A DNA stretch of 64,000 nt from JBDSSS01 sp963764195 (lineage in GTDB: Bacteria > Actinomycetota > Actinomycetes > Actinomycetales > Dermatophilaceae): the NCBI GenBank assembly GCA_963764195.1, contig CAVXRG010000005.1:36691-100690 (forward strand), written 5' to 3'. The translations under genes were made by a program, and so were the position numbers. This document shows, piece by piece, positions 1 to 6,469 of the stretch. The notes beneath the pieces are model-generated. The model worked only from the letters and a program-made list of their open reading frames with translations. It was not told the DNA's origin and ran no database searches. Position 1 is the stretch's first letter. The number at the start of each line of letters is the position of its first letter.

Positions 1-25
1 GCCTCGTCCGGCGGGCGGTCCAGCC

Positions 26-703
26 GTGATCGTCCTCAGCGTCGTGAGTGTGGCGGCGGGGGGCATCGACCTCGGTGGGGTCGTCGTCGCGCTGCTCGTC
101 GCGGCGGCCGTGCTCGTCGCCCCGGGCAGGGGCCGCTCCGGTGCAGACCCGAAGCGCCGCAACCCGATTCCTGCGGGGACCGGGACCCGCCGTTCGTCCT
201 GGCGTGCGGGCGACCGGCTCATGTCCCGGCTCACCCCATCCTCACGGGCCCGGTGCGACCCGGGTCTCCCGGCCGACGCGGTCGCTGCGGCGATGGTGCT
301 GATCGCGCTGGGATACCGGTCGGGGCTGCCGACCTGGCAGGTCCTCAGCGCGGTCGCGGCGCGCGCACCCGATCGGGTTGCCCGCGACCTCGCGCAGGTG
401 GCTGCCGCCCTCCAGTGGGGACTCCCGGACACCGAGGCCTGGGTATCGGTCGGGCGGAGCTGGGCTCCGGCGGCCCGGGCGGCGCACGTCGCCGCGCACG
501 CGGGCGTGCCCCCCGGTCCGCTCCTGCTCCAGGCCGCCGAGGAGCTGCGTCAGGCAGAGCTCGAGCGCCTCGAGGTCGCGGCCGCCACCGTCGGAGTGCG
601 ACTCGTGGCCCCCCTCGGTCTGGTCCTGCTGCCGGCGTTCTGCCTGACGACCGTCGTGCCACTCGTCCTCGCTCTGGGCCGTCAGGTCCTCGCGAGCGGC
701 TGA
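26..703 (+). CDS. TadC-like type II/IV secretion system F-domain membrane protein
   Basis: Inner-membrane platform protein of a Tad-type pilus or secretion machine, expected to help the ATPase assemble Flp-like pilins. The C-terminal half has the F-domain look: a helix rich in Glu/Arg/Leu (about residues 160-185), then a strongly hydrophobic segment (about 190-220) reading VRLVAPLGLVLLPAFCL. A short hydrophobic segment lies near residues 10-35. The GTG at 26 is the first start in the window, but the frame is open to base 1, so the true start may lie outside. It is followed by a DUF4244 pilin-like gene and two TadE-like genes, the standard actinobacterial order. TadC versus TadB is inferred from position and size. 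Confidence 0.75.
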   Translation: MIVLSVVSVAAGGIDLGGVVVALLVAAAVLVAPGRGRSGADPKRRNPIPAGTGTRRSSWRAGDRLMSRLTPSSRARCDPGLPADAVAAAMVLIALGYRSGLPTWQVLSAVAARAPDRVARDLAQVAAALQWGLPDTEAWVSVGRSWAPAARAAHVAAHAGVPPGPLLLQAAEELRQAELERLEVAAATVGVRLVAPLGLVLLPAFCLTTVVPLVLALGRQVLASG

Positions 704-754
704 ACCCCTCGTCGACGCCGTCGACGAGGTCCATCACCAGAGAGGAACGTTCGC

Positions 755-862
755 ATGACACGCAGTCACGGCCGACTGGCACGGGTAGCCGACATGCTGG
801 GTAGAGGTAGAGGTAGAGGTAGAGAGGTAGAGGAAGAGGAAGAGGCGGGGAGAGGGGCATGA
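755..862 (+). pseudogene. Out-of-frame N-terminal part of the DUF4244 pilin-like gene
   Basis: A 35-codon frame starts at ATG 755 behind a good ribosome site (AGAGGAA, 741-747), runs through a purine repeat as Arg-Gly then Glu-rich sequence, and stops at TGA 860-862, overlapping the ATG of the next frame. Removing two bases within the repeat would join it to that frame as a Gly-Arg-rich stretch followed by RGMTTAEYAVG, the usual look of intact DUF4244 proteins. I read this as the original N-terminus, displaced by a 2-base slip. Translational coupling through the ATGA overlap could still express the downstream frame. Confidence 0.55.
800..848 (+). repeat. Purine microsatellite, GGTAGA/GGAAGA units
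   Basis: Four GGTAGA hexamers, an extra AG pair, another GTAGAG, then GGAAGA-like units. The hexamers alone keep frame; the odd dinucleotide does not. The tract lies inside the pilin-like coding region. Confidence 0.85.
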
Positions 863-996
863 CGACGGCGGAGTACGCCGTCGGGATCATGGCGGCCTGC
901 ACCTTCGCGCTCGTCCTGCTCGGGGTCGTCAAGTCCGGAGCCGTCCGCAGTGCCCTGGCCGGGATCGTCCAGAGCGCACTGGGCCTGGCCGGCTGA
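859..996 (+). CDS. DUF4244 family Flp pilin-like protein
   Basis: A 45-residue frame beginning MTTAEYAVGIMAACTFAL and continuing as one hydrophobic helix, with a short C-terminal amphipathic stretch (VRSALAGIVQSALGLAG). DUF4244 proteins sit between tadC and tadE in actinobacterial Tad clusters and look like small Flp pilins with a Glu shortly after the processing region (here E5 of this frame). Taken from ATG 859 the product lacks the charged leader normally removed by the prepilin peptidase; that leader appears to be encoded in another frame upstream. The next gene starts one base after the stop. Confidence 0.75.
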   Translation: MTTAEYAVGIMAACTFALVLLGVVKSGAVRSALAGIVQSALGLAG

Positions 997-997
997 G

Positions 998-1378
998 ATG
1001 CGGGCAGGGCGTGGTGGAGGACCGCCGGTGTCGTCACGCTCCGACCGGGGGATGGTGACGGCGGAGCTCGCCGTGGCCCTCCCCGCCCTGACCCTCGTCC
1101 TGGCCGGCTGTCTCTCGGCCCTCATGGTGGGGGTGGCGCAGCTTCGGTGCGTCGACGCCGCCGGCCTCGCGGCCCGGGCCCTCGCGCGCGGCGACCCGGC
1201 GGTCGTGGCCCGCGAGCTCGCGATGTCTGCGGCCCCGACGGGGGCGTCCGCGGCGATCCGCCTCGAGCGGTCGAAGGCATCGGTCCGGGTCTCGGCCACG
1301 GTGGGCGGCTGGGGCATCGCGCCGGCTTGGCCGGTCTCGGCCGAGGCCGTGACCCCGGTCGAAGCCGGTGGGCAGTGA
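998..1378 (+). CDS. TadE-family pseudopilin
   Basis: A 126-residue protein with a short basic leader, then RGMVTAELAVALPALTLVL, the TadE pattern (small residues, Glu near the start of one N-terminal membrane helix, about residues 18-45), followed by an exported domain. TadE-like proteins are minor pilins of the Tad machine. ATG 998 lies one base after the DUF4244 stop, so the two are probably translated together; GTG 1028 is an alternative start. The stop overlaps an ATG at 1378 in another frame. Confidence 0.8.
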   Translation: MRAGRGGGPPVSSRSDRGMVTAELAVALPALTLVLAGCLSALMVGVAQLRCVDAAGLAARALARGDPAVVARELAMSAAPTGASAAIRLERSKASVRVSATVGGWGIAPAWPVSAEAVTPVEAGGQ

Positions 1379-1400
1379 TGCGGGTCGCATGCCTCAGGGG

Positions 1401-1463
1401 GTGCTCGAATGGCTCAGGTGGTGCGTCGAATGGCTCAGGGGGGTGCTCGAATGGCTCAGGGGG
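1401..1463 (+). repeat. Three tandem copies of a ~21-base unit
   Basis: Units of about 21 bases carrying CGAATGGCTCAGG, three times in a row, between the TadE stop and the probable start of the next gene. If the next gene began upstream, at ATG 1389, the tract would encode a seven-residue repeat of the form VLEWLRG. Confidence 0.85.
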
Positions 1464-1514
1464 TGGATCGGAAAGTGGTGCGGGGGGTGGGGCGTCCGAT
1501 GGGTGGCGAGGCGC

Positions 1515-2030
1515 GTGAGCCACCGATGTCGCACCTGTCACCCATCGGGTCCGAGGCCACGGGCGCCCGCCGACCGCGGGTCCGGGACCGTGCTCGTCCT
1601 CGTCGCACTCGGCGCTCTCCTTGCGGTCACGATGGGCGGTCTCGCGCTCGCGCAGGCGGTGGGGGCGAGTCACCGGGCCCGGGTCGCGGCGGACCTCGCC
1701 GCCCTCGCCACGGCCACCGCGCTGCGGGATGGCGCGTCGTCACCCTGCGCACGGGGTGCGGCCGTCGCCGCCGACAACGGGGGGACCGTGCGGTCCTGCC
1801 GCGTCGGCGGTCTGGTCGTCGAGGTCACCGTCGCCGTCGCGGTGAGGGGGTGGCCCGATCCGGCGACCGCACGGTCTCGCGCCGGGCCGTCCGGGCCGCC
1901 GGGGTGGGGTGGCCGTCCGACCCGTGGCCGACCCCGCGTCGAGGTGGCGGGAGTCGGGACTGCGGTCACGGGGTCAGCGGCTCTGCCAGGCATCGGGACT
2001 GGCAATGAGGGCGGTGACGGTCGGGGGTAG
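1515..2030 (+). CDS. TadE-like protein of the helicase/secretion neighborhood (Rv3654c-like)
   Basis: The core RGSGTVLVLVALGALLAVTMG is one membrane helix, followed by SHRARVAADLAALATATALRDG, the hallmark of TadE/Rv3654c-like proteins. A CARGAAVAADNGG segment follows, then a proline- and glycine-rich tail. GTG 1515 was chosen because the family has only a short leader before the helix; ATG 1389 and GTG 1368 are in frame but would add a Trp-rich repeat leader of about 40-50 residues. The last 57 bases overlap the Rrf2 gene on the other strand, so the C-terminus may be longer than needed for function. It is the last gene of the Tad cluster in this window. Confidence 0.65.
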   Translation: MSHRCRTCHPSGPRPRAPADRGSGTVLVLVALGALLAVTMGGLALAQAVGASHRARVAADLAALATATALRDGASSPCARGAAVAADNGGTVRSCRVGGLVVEVTVAVAVRGWPDPATARSRAGPSGPPGWGGRPTRGRPRVEVAGVGTAVTGSAALPGIGTGNEGGDGRG

Positions 2031-2438
2031 CGCGCCGGTCCGGAGGGCGTCGAGGCTGGTGCCGTCGAGCACGTCCCGCAGGCTGGCCCGCACCGCCACC
2101 CAGAGCGACGGGAGGTGCTGGGCTGCCCCGGGGTAGGCCGTCTCGTGCGGTCGGAGCCCCCGCACCTCCGCCAAGGGTCCGTCGACGGCCCGGAAGACGT
2201 CGCCGACGGTGATCTCCCGCGCCGGCCGGCTGAGGGCGTAGCCGCCGAGCGAGCCGCGCCGGCTGACGACGAGACCGGCTCGGCGCAGGTCCGCGACGAT
2301 CGCCTCGAGGAACTTGCGGGGCAGCTCCTGCCGGGTCGCGAGACCGTCGACGCTGAGTGGGCCGAGCTCGTCCACCTCGGCCTCGGCCAGCATCAGCATC
2401 GCCCGGACCGCGTAGTCGACGCGTGCGGAGATGTCCAC
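1974..2438 (-). CDS. Rrf2-family transcriptional regulator
   Basis: A 154-residue Rrf2 protein: N-terminal VDISARVDYAVRAMLMLAE, a winged helix with LPRKFLEAIVADLRRAGLVVSRRGSLGGY (about residues 39-67), and PAREITVGDVFRAVDGPL. It has no cysteines, so it is not an iron-sulfur sensor of the IscR/NsrR kind. Rrf2 proteins without clusters include CymR, which controls sulfur metabolism. It lies 146 bases downstream of the sulfate importer genes on the same strand, so a sulfur-responsive regulator of that operon is the natural inference. GTG 2438 is preceded at seven bases by CAGACT, a possible leaderless -10. Confidence 0.8.
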   Translation of the reverse strand: MDISARVDYAVRAMLMLAEAEVDELGPLSVDGLATRQELPRKFLEAIVADLRRAGLVVSRRGSLGGYALSRPAREITVGDVFRAVDGPLAEVRGLRPHETAYPGAAQHLPSLWVAVRASLRDVLDGTSLDALRTGALPPTVTALIASPDAWQSR

Positions 2439-2477
2439 GTGCGCCAGTCTGCCCCAGGGTCGCCCACCAGGCCCACC

Positions 2478-2556
2478 GTCGGTCGTTCCGTGGTCGGTCG
2501 GTGGTCGTTCGGTGGTCGGTCGGTGGTCGGTCCGTCGGTGGTCGGTCGGTGGTCGG
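2478..2556. repeat. GGTCGGTGG-type tandem repeat
   Basis: Irregular tandem copies of GGTCGGTGG / GGTCGTTCGG filling most of the gap between the Rrf2 gene and cysA. It lacks an obvious hairpin. It may be neutral slippage or may affect read-through from cysA into the regulator. Confidence 0.8.
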
Positions 2557-2584
2557 GCGCCGACCGACCGGCTGGGCCGGCCTC

Positions 2585-3595
2585 TCAGATCGCGAGGGCC
2601 GGGTCGAGGTCGATGACGCTGGTGCGGTGGGCGGCCCGGGCAAAGACGGTTTCACCGGCCACGAGGGCGAGGTCGGCGGCGTCCCGGCGGGTCAGCTGGG
2701 CGGCGAACCGCTCGCCCGAGTCCGCGCGCAGGTCGACGCGCACCTCGAAGCCGAGGCGGACGACCCTCTCGACGACGGCCTCGATGACCCCGGGCGAGCC
2801 GGGGACGCGCGCGTCGAGGGCCCGGGCGACGGCGAGGTCCCGCTCGAGCGCGATGTCGTGGGGGCGAACCAACTCGCCGCCGAGCCGGGCGACGGACCCG
2901 AGGAAGCCCATCACGAAGTCGTTGGCGGGGCGGTCGTAGAGGCTGACGGGGTCGCCGACCTGCTCGATGCGACCCCGGTTGAGCACCGCGATCCGGTCCG
3001 CGACGTCGAGCGCCTCCTGCTGGTCGTGGGTGACGAGCACCGTCGTCACGTGGACCTCGTCGTGCAGGCGGCGCAGCCAGGCGCGGAGGTCGGCCCGCAC
3101 CAGCGCGTCGAGCGCGCCGAAGGGCTCGTCGAGCAGGAGGACCTGAGGATCGACCGCGAGTGCTCGCGCGAGGGCCATCCGCTGGCGCTGACCACCGGAG
3201 AGCTGCGCGGGGTAACGGTGCTGGAAGCCGTCGAGGCCGACGATCTCGAGCAGGTCGCCGACCTTGGCCGCGATCTCGCGGCGGGGCCGCTTGCGGATGG
3301 TGAGGCCGAAGGCGACGTTGTCGCGCACCGTCATGTGCGTGAAGGCGGCGTAGTGCTGGAAGACGAAGCCGATCCCGCGCCGCTGCGGCGGCCGCCCCGT
3401 CACGTCCCGGCCCGCGATCCGCACCACTCCCGAGTCGAGGGTCTCGAGACCCGCGATCGAGCGCAACAGGGTCGACTTGCCCGACCCGCTCGGCCCGAGC
3501 AGCGCGGTCAGCGAACCCGCCGGGATCTCGAGCGAGACATCGTCGAGGGCGGTGAAGGAGCCGTAGCTCTTCCGGGCGGCGGTCACGGTGATCAT
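2585..3595 (-). CDS. cysA: Sulfate/thiosulfate ABC transporter ATP-binding protein
   Basis: ATPase of the sulfate importer, 336 residues. Walker A GPSGSGKST at residues 34-42, Q-loop in FVFQHYAAFTHMTV, signature LSGGQRQRMALARALA, Walker B VLLLDEPFGALD, and a switch His in VLVTHDQQEA. The C-terminal third is the TOBE-like regulatory region; FMGFLGSVARLGGELVRPHD is characteristic of CysA. The start ATG overlaps the stop of the cysW gene by four bases (ATGA). Last transporter gene of a four-gene operon running binding protein, CysT, CysW, CysA. Confidence 0.93.
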   Translation of the reverse strand: MITVTAARKSYGSFTALDDVSLEIPAGSLTALLGPSGSGKSTLLRSIAGLETLDSGVVRIAGRDVTGRPPQRRGIGFVFQHYAAFTHMTVRDNVAFGLTIRKRPRREIAAKVGDLLEIVGLDGFQHRYPAQLSGGQRQRMALARALAVDPQVLLLDEPFGALDALVRADLRAWLRRLHDEVHVTTVLVTHDQQEALDVADRIAVLNRGRIEQVGDPVSLYDRPANDFVMGFLGSVARLGGELVRPHDIALERDLAVARALDARVPGSPGVIEAVVERVVRLGFEVRVDLRADSGERFAAQLTRRDAADLALVAGETVFARAAHRTSVIDLDPALAI

Positions 3596-4398
3596 CGGTC
3601 GCTCCTCTTGCGGTCGAGCAGGGTCATCAGCACCAGCACCACGAGGGCGATCGCCATCAGGAGGGTGGCAGCGGCATACGCCCCGTAGGTGTTGTGGTCA
3701 TCGAGGTAACGGGCGTGGACGAGCAGCGTCAGGGTCTGGGACACCCCGGCGAAGCCGGACGACACCATGATCACGGCACCGAACTCTCCGAGAGCGCGGG
3801 CGATGGTGAGCACGACTCCGTAGGTCAGGCCCCACCGGATCGCGGGCAGGGTGACCCGCCAGAAGGTCTGCCAACCGGTGGCGCCGAGTGTCGCCGCCGC
3901 CTGCTCCTGGTCGCGCCCGATCTCGTGGAGCACCGGCTCCACCTCGCGCACGACGAACGGCAGCGTGACGAAGACGGTCGCGATCACCATCCCGGGCAGC
4001 CCGAAGATGAGGTGCAGCCCCGCCCGGTCGAGGAAGCCGAACCAGCCCCCGGCACCCCAGAGCATGATCAGCGCCACCCCGACGACGACGGGGGAGACGG
4101 CGAAGGGGAGGTCGACGACGGCCTGCAGCAGCCCGCGCCCCCGGAACGTGCCGCGCACGAGCGCGAGCGCCGTCGCCACCCCGAAGACGACGTTGAGGGG
4201 CACGACGATGCCCACGATGAGCAGCGACAGGTTGAGGGCCGAGATCGCCGCTGGCGTGCTGATCCATGCGACGAAGTCACCGGCCCCGGGCGAGAAGGTG
4301 CGCTGCAGGATGACGCCGACCGGCACGGCGACGAGGGCGAGCAGGTAGCCGAGGGCGATCGTGCGCAGACCGATGCGGGCGGTGGCCGAGGCCCTCAC
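3592..4398 (-). CDS. cysW: Sulfate ABC transporter permease CysW
   Basis: Second transmembrane subunit, 268 residues with about six membrane helices. The coupling-helix EAA motif is readable as EQAAATLGATGWQTFWRVTLPA, followed by LTIARALGEFGAVIMVSSG, a typical CysW sequence. The GTG start at 4398 overlaps the CysT stop by four bases (GTGA), and its stop overlaps the start of cysA. The reading frame extends upstream without a better start; the overlap decides it. Confidence 0.9.
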   Translation of the reverse strand: MRASATARIGLRTIALGYLLALVAVPVGVILQRTFSPGAGDFVAWISTPAAISALNLSLLIVGIVVPLNVVFGVATALALVRGTFRGRGLLQAVVDLPFAVSPVVVGVALIMLWGAGGWFGFLDRAGLHLIFGLPGMVIATVFVTLPFVVREVEPVLHEIGRDQEQAAATLGATGWQTFWRVTLPAIRWGLTYGVVLTIARALGEFGAVIMVSSGFAGVSQTLTLLVHARYLDDHNTYGAYAAATLLMAIALVVLVLMTLLDRKRSDR

Positions 4399-5279
4399 GG
4401 CGCGCGCTCCTCGCGGCGCTGGGCCCGGCCCGCGACGGCCCGCAGGAGCAGGAGCGTCATGAACGCGATGACGAGCAGCACGACGGAGACGGCCGCGGCG
4501 GCGTCGGGCCGGTCGGTCTCCACCTGCTGCTGGATGTACTGGGAGACGACCCGGGTCTCGCGCGGGATGTTGCCCCCGATGAGCACGACCGACCCGTACT
4601 CCCCGATGGCGCGGGCGAAGGCGAGGCCGGTCCCGCTGACGATGGCCGGGGCGAGGGTCGGCAGGACGACGCGGCGGAACGTCGTCCAGCGCCCAGCCCC
4701 GAGCGAGGCCGCTGCTTCCTCGACCTCGCGGTCGGTCTCGAGAAGAACCGGCTGGACGCTGCGCACGACGAACGGCAGCGTGACGAAGGCGAGGGCGACG
4801 AGCAGTCCCCAGCGGGTTCCACTGAGGTGCAGGCTGATCGGGCTCTCGGGTCCGTAGAGGGACAGGAGCACGATGCTCGCGACGATGGTGGGGAGCGCGA
4901 AGGGCAGGTCGATGAGGGCGTTGACGAGGCGCTGTCCCGGGAAGGCGTCGCGCACGAGCACCCACGCGATGAGCGTCCCCATCACCGCGTTGAGCAGCGC
5001 GACGCCTGCGGACACGAGCACGGTGACCTCGAGGGCTGCGACCGCGGCGGGAGCGCTCACCGCCTCCCAGAAGCCGGTGACCCCGCCGCCGAGCGACGCG
5101 GCCGTCAGCGCAGCGAGCGGGAGCAGGACGATGACGCTGAGCCACAGCGTGACGAGCCCGACCCCGAGAGGCCGTATGCCGCGCAGCCGGCTCGGGCGCT
5201 CGTCACCCCCGTCCGGTCGGCCGGGTGCCGGCCCCACCGGGGTGGGTCGCCGGGTCTCGGTGTCGCCGGCGACGCTCAC
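4395..5279 (-). CDS. cysT: Sulfate ABC transporter permease CysT
   Basis: First permease subunit, 294 residues. A polar N-terminus of about 40 residues precedes six hydrophobic segments. Typical residues include PTIVASIVLLSLYG, the EAA loop EEAAASLGAGRWTTFRRVVL, and ARAIGEYGSVVLIGGNIP. Start GTG 5279 overlaps the stop of the binding-protein gene (GTGA), and its stop overlaps cysW in the same way, so the four proteins are probably translated in a coupled series. Confidence 0.9.
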   Translation of the reverse strand: MSVAGDTETRRPTPVGPAPGRPDGGDERPSRLRGIRPLGVGLVTLWLSVIVLLPLAALTAASLGGGVTGFWEAVSAPAAVAALEVTVLVSAGVALLNAVMGTLIAWVLVRDAFPGQRLVNALIDLPFALPTIVASIVLLSLYGPESPISLHLSGTRWGLLVALAFVTLPFVVRSVQPVLLETDREVEEAAASLGAGRWTTFRRVVLPTLAPAIVSGTGLAFARAIGEYGSVVLIGGNIPRETRVVSQYIQQQVETDRPDAAAAVSVVLLVIAFMTLLLLRAVAGRAQRREERAP

Positions 5280-6322
5280 TGCGTCGCCCGGTCGTAGACG
5301 CGTGCGATCACGCCGGTGTCCGCGGCGAACAGTCCGGCGTCGATGTGTGGCCAGCCCCCGAGGTCGGCAACGGTCCAGAGCCGTGCGGGGGCGGGGAAGC
5401 GTGCTGCGAACCTCGCGGCCACGGTGGGATCGACGGGGCGGAAGCCCGCCTCTGCGAGCAGCGTCTGGGCGGGCGCGGTCGAGAGGTAGTCGACGAACGC
5501 CTGGGCCGTGGCGCGGTGGGCGCTGCCGGCCAGGACCGCGACCGGGTTGTCGATGCGGAAGGTCTCCGCGGGGGTGACGTGCTCGACCGGCTCGCCGGCC
5601 CGCTCGAGGAAGAGCGCCTCGTTCTCGTAGGAGAGCAGGGCGTCACCACTGCCGTGCAGGAACGCCTCGGTCGCCTCGCGGCCTGACTTCGGCTGGAGCC
5701 GGACGTGGTCGCGGACCAGCGCCGAGACGAACGCGAGACCGGCCGCGGGGTCCGCTCCGCCGCGGCTCGCGACCGCGTAGGGGGCGAGCAGGTTCCACTT
5801 CGCAGACCCGGACGAGAAGGGGTTGGGGGTGACCACCTCGACCCCCGGCGCGAGCAGGTCGCCCCAGTCCGTGATGTGCCGGGGGTTGCCCTGGCGCACG
5901 ACGATCGTGACGACGGAGCCGTAGGGGACGCCGTGCGTCGCGCCCGCGTTCCAGCCCGGATCGATGACGCCGGCGTCGACGAGACGGGTCACGTCGGGCT
6001 CCACCGAGTAGGCCACGACGTCGGCCGGCGCCCCGGCGGCCACCTTGCGGCTCTGGTCGCCGGACGCGCCGTAGCTCTGCCGGATGGTGGTGCCCCGGCC
6101 GGCGGGAGTCCGCTCGAAGGCGGGGATGAGGGCGTCGAAGGCGGGCTTGGGGACGGCATACGCGGAGAGGCTGAGCGTGGTGGTCGCTCTCACGTCGGCC
6201 GCGACGGGCGCTCCGACGACGTCGCTCGAACCCCCGGCGCAGCCCGCGAGCCCATGGACGAGCGCCGCGGCGACCAGCGCGCGGGAGGAGCGGGACGGCA
6301 GGCGGGCTGGGCGGGGACGCAT
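5276..6322 (-). CDS. Sulfate-binding lipoprotein of the ABC importer
   Basis: Extracellular sulfate- or thiosulfate-binding protein, 348 residues. From ATG 6322 (GAGAGGAG ribosome site just upstream) it has a basic leader, a hydrophobic segment and a lipobox ending LAGC, with Cys28 as lipid anchor. The mature domain shows family signatures: LSLSAYAVPKPAFDALIPAFE, IRQSYGASGDQSRKV, GAPADVVAYSVEPDV, and VVTPNPFSSGSAKWNLLAPYA. An in-frame start at 6412 would add 30 residues that do not resemble a signal peptide. First gene of the sulfate operon. Confidence 0.9.
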   Translation of the reverse strand: MRPRPARLPSRSSRALVAAALVHGLAGCAGGSSDVVGAPVAADVRATTTLSLSAYAVPKPAFDALIPAFERTPAGRGTTIRQSYGASGDQSRKVAAGAPADVVAYSVEPDVTRLVDAGVIDPGWNAGATHGVPYGSVVTIVVRQGNPRHITDWGDLLAPGVEVVTPNPFSSGSAKWNLLAPYAVASRGGADPAAGLAFVSALVRDHVRLQPKSGREATEAFLHGSGDALLSYENEALFLERAGEPVEHVTPAETFRIDNPVAVLAGSAHRATAQAFVDYLSTAPAQTLLAEAGFRPVDPTVAARFAARFPAPARLWTVADLGGWPHIDAGLFAADTGVIARVYDRATQ

Positions 6323-6374
6323 CCGGACGGCTCCTCTCGGTCGGCGGCTGGTGGGGTGGGGTTCTCCCTGCGAC

Positions 6375-6432
6375 TGATGTGGAGTTTCAAATAGGTAAGA
6401 GTTACTGGTCAAATAACGTGCGCTTATGTCTC
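6375..6432 (-). promoter_or_regulatory. Probable promoter/operator of the sulfate operon
   Basis: An AT-rich island in a GC-rich gap, 55-110 bases ahead of the binding-protein start. Read on the minus strand it carries TTGACC and two direct copies of TATTTGA about 22 bases apart. Between them lies the small palindrome GTAA-GAG-TTAC. This would suit binding by the neighbouring Rrf2 protein. No single -10 box is compelling. Confidence 0.4.
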
Positions 6433-6469
6433 AGAGTGTGGATGGGTCGCGTCAGCGGGAGTGGGGATG

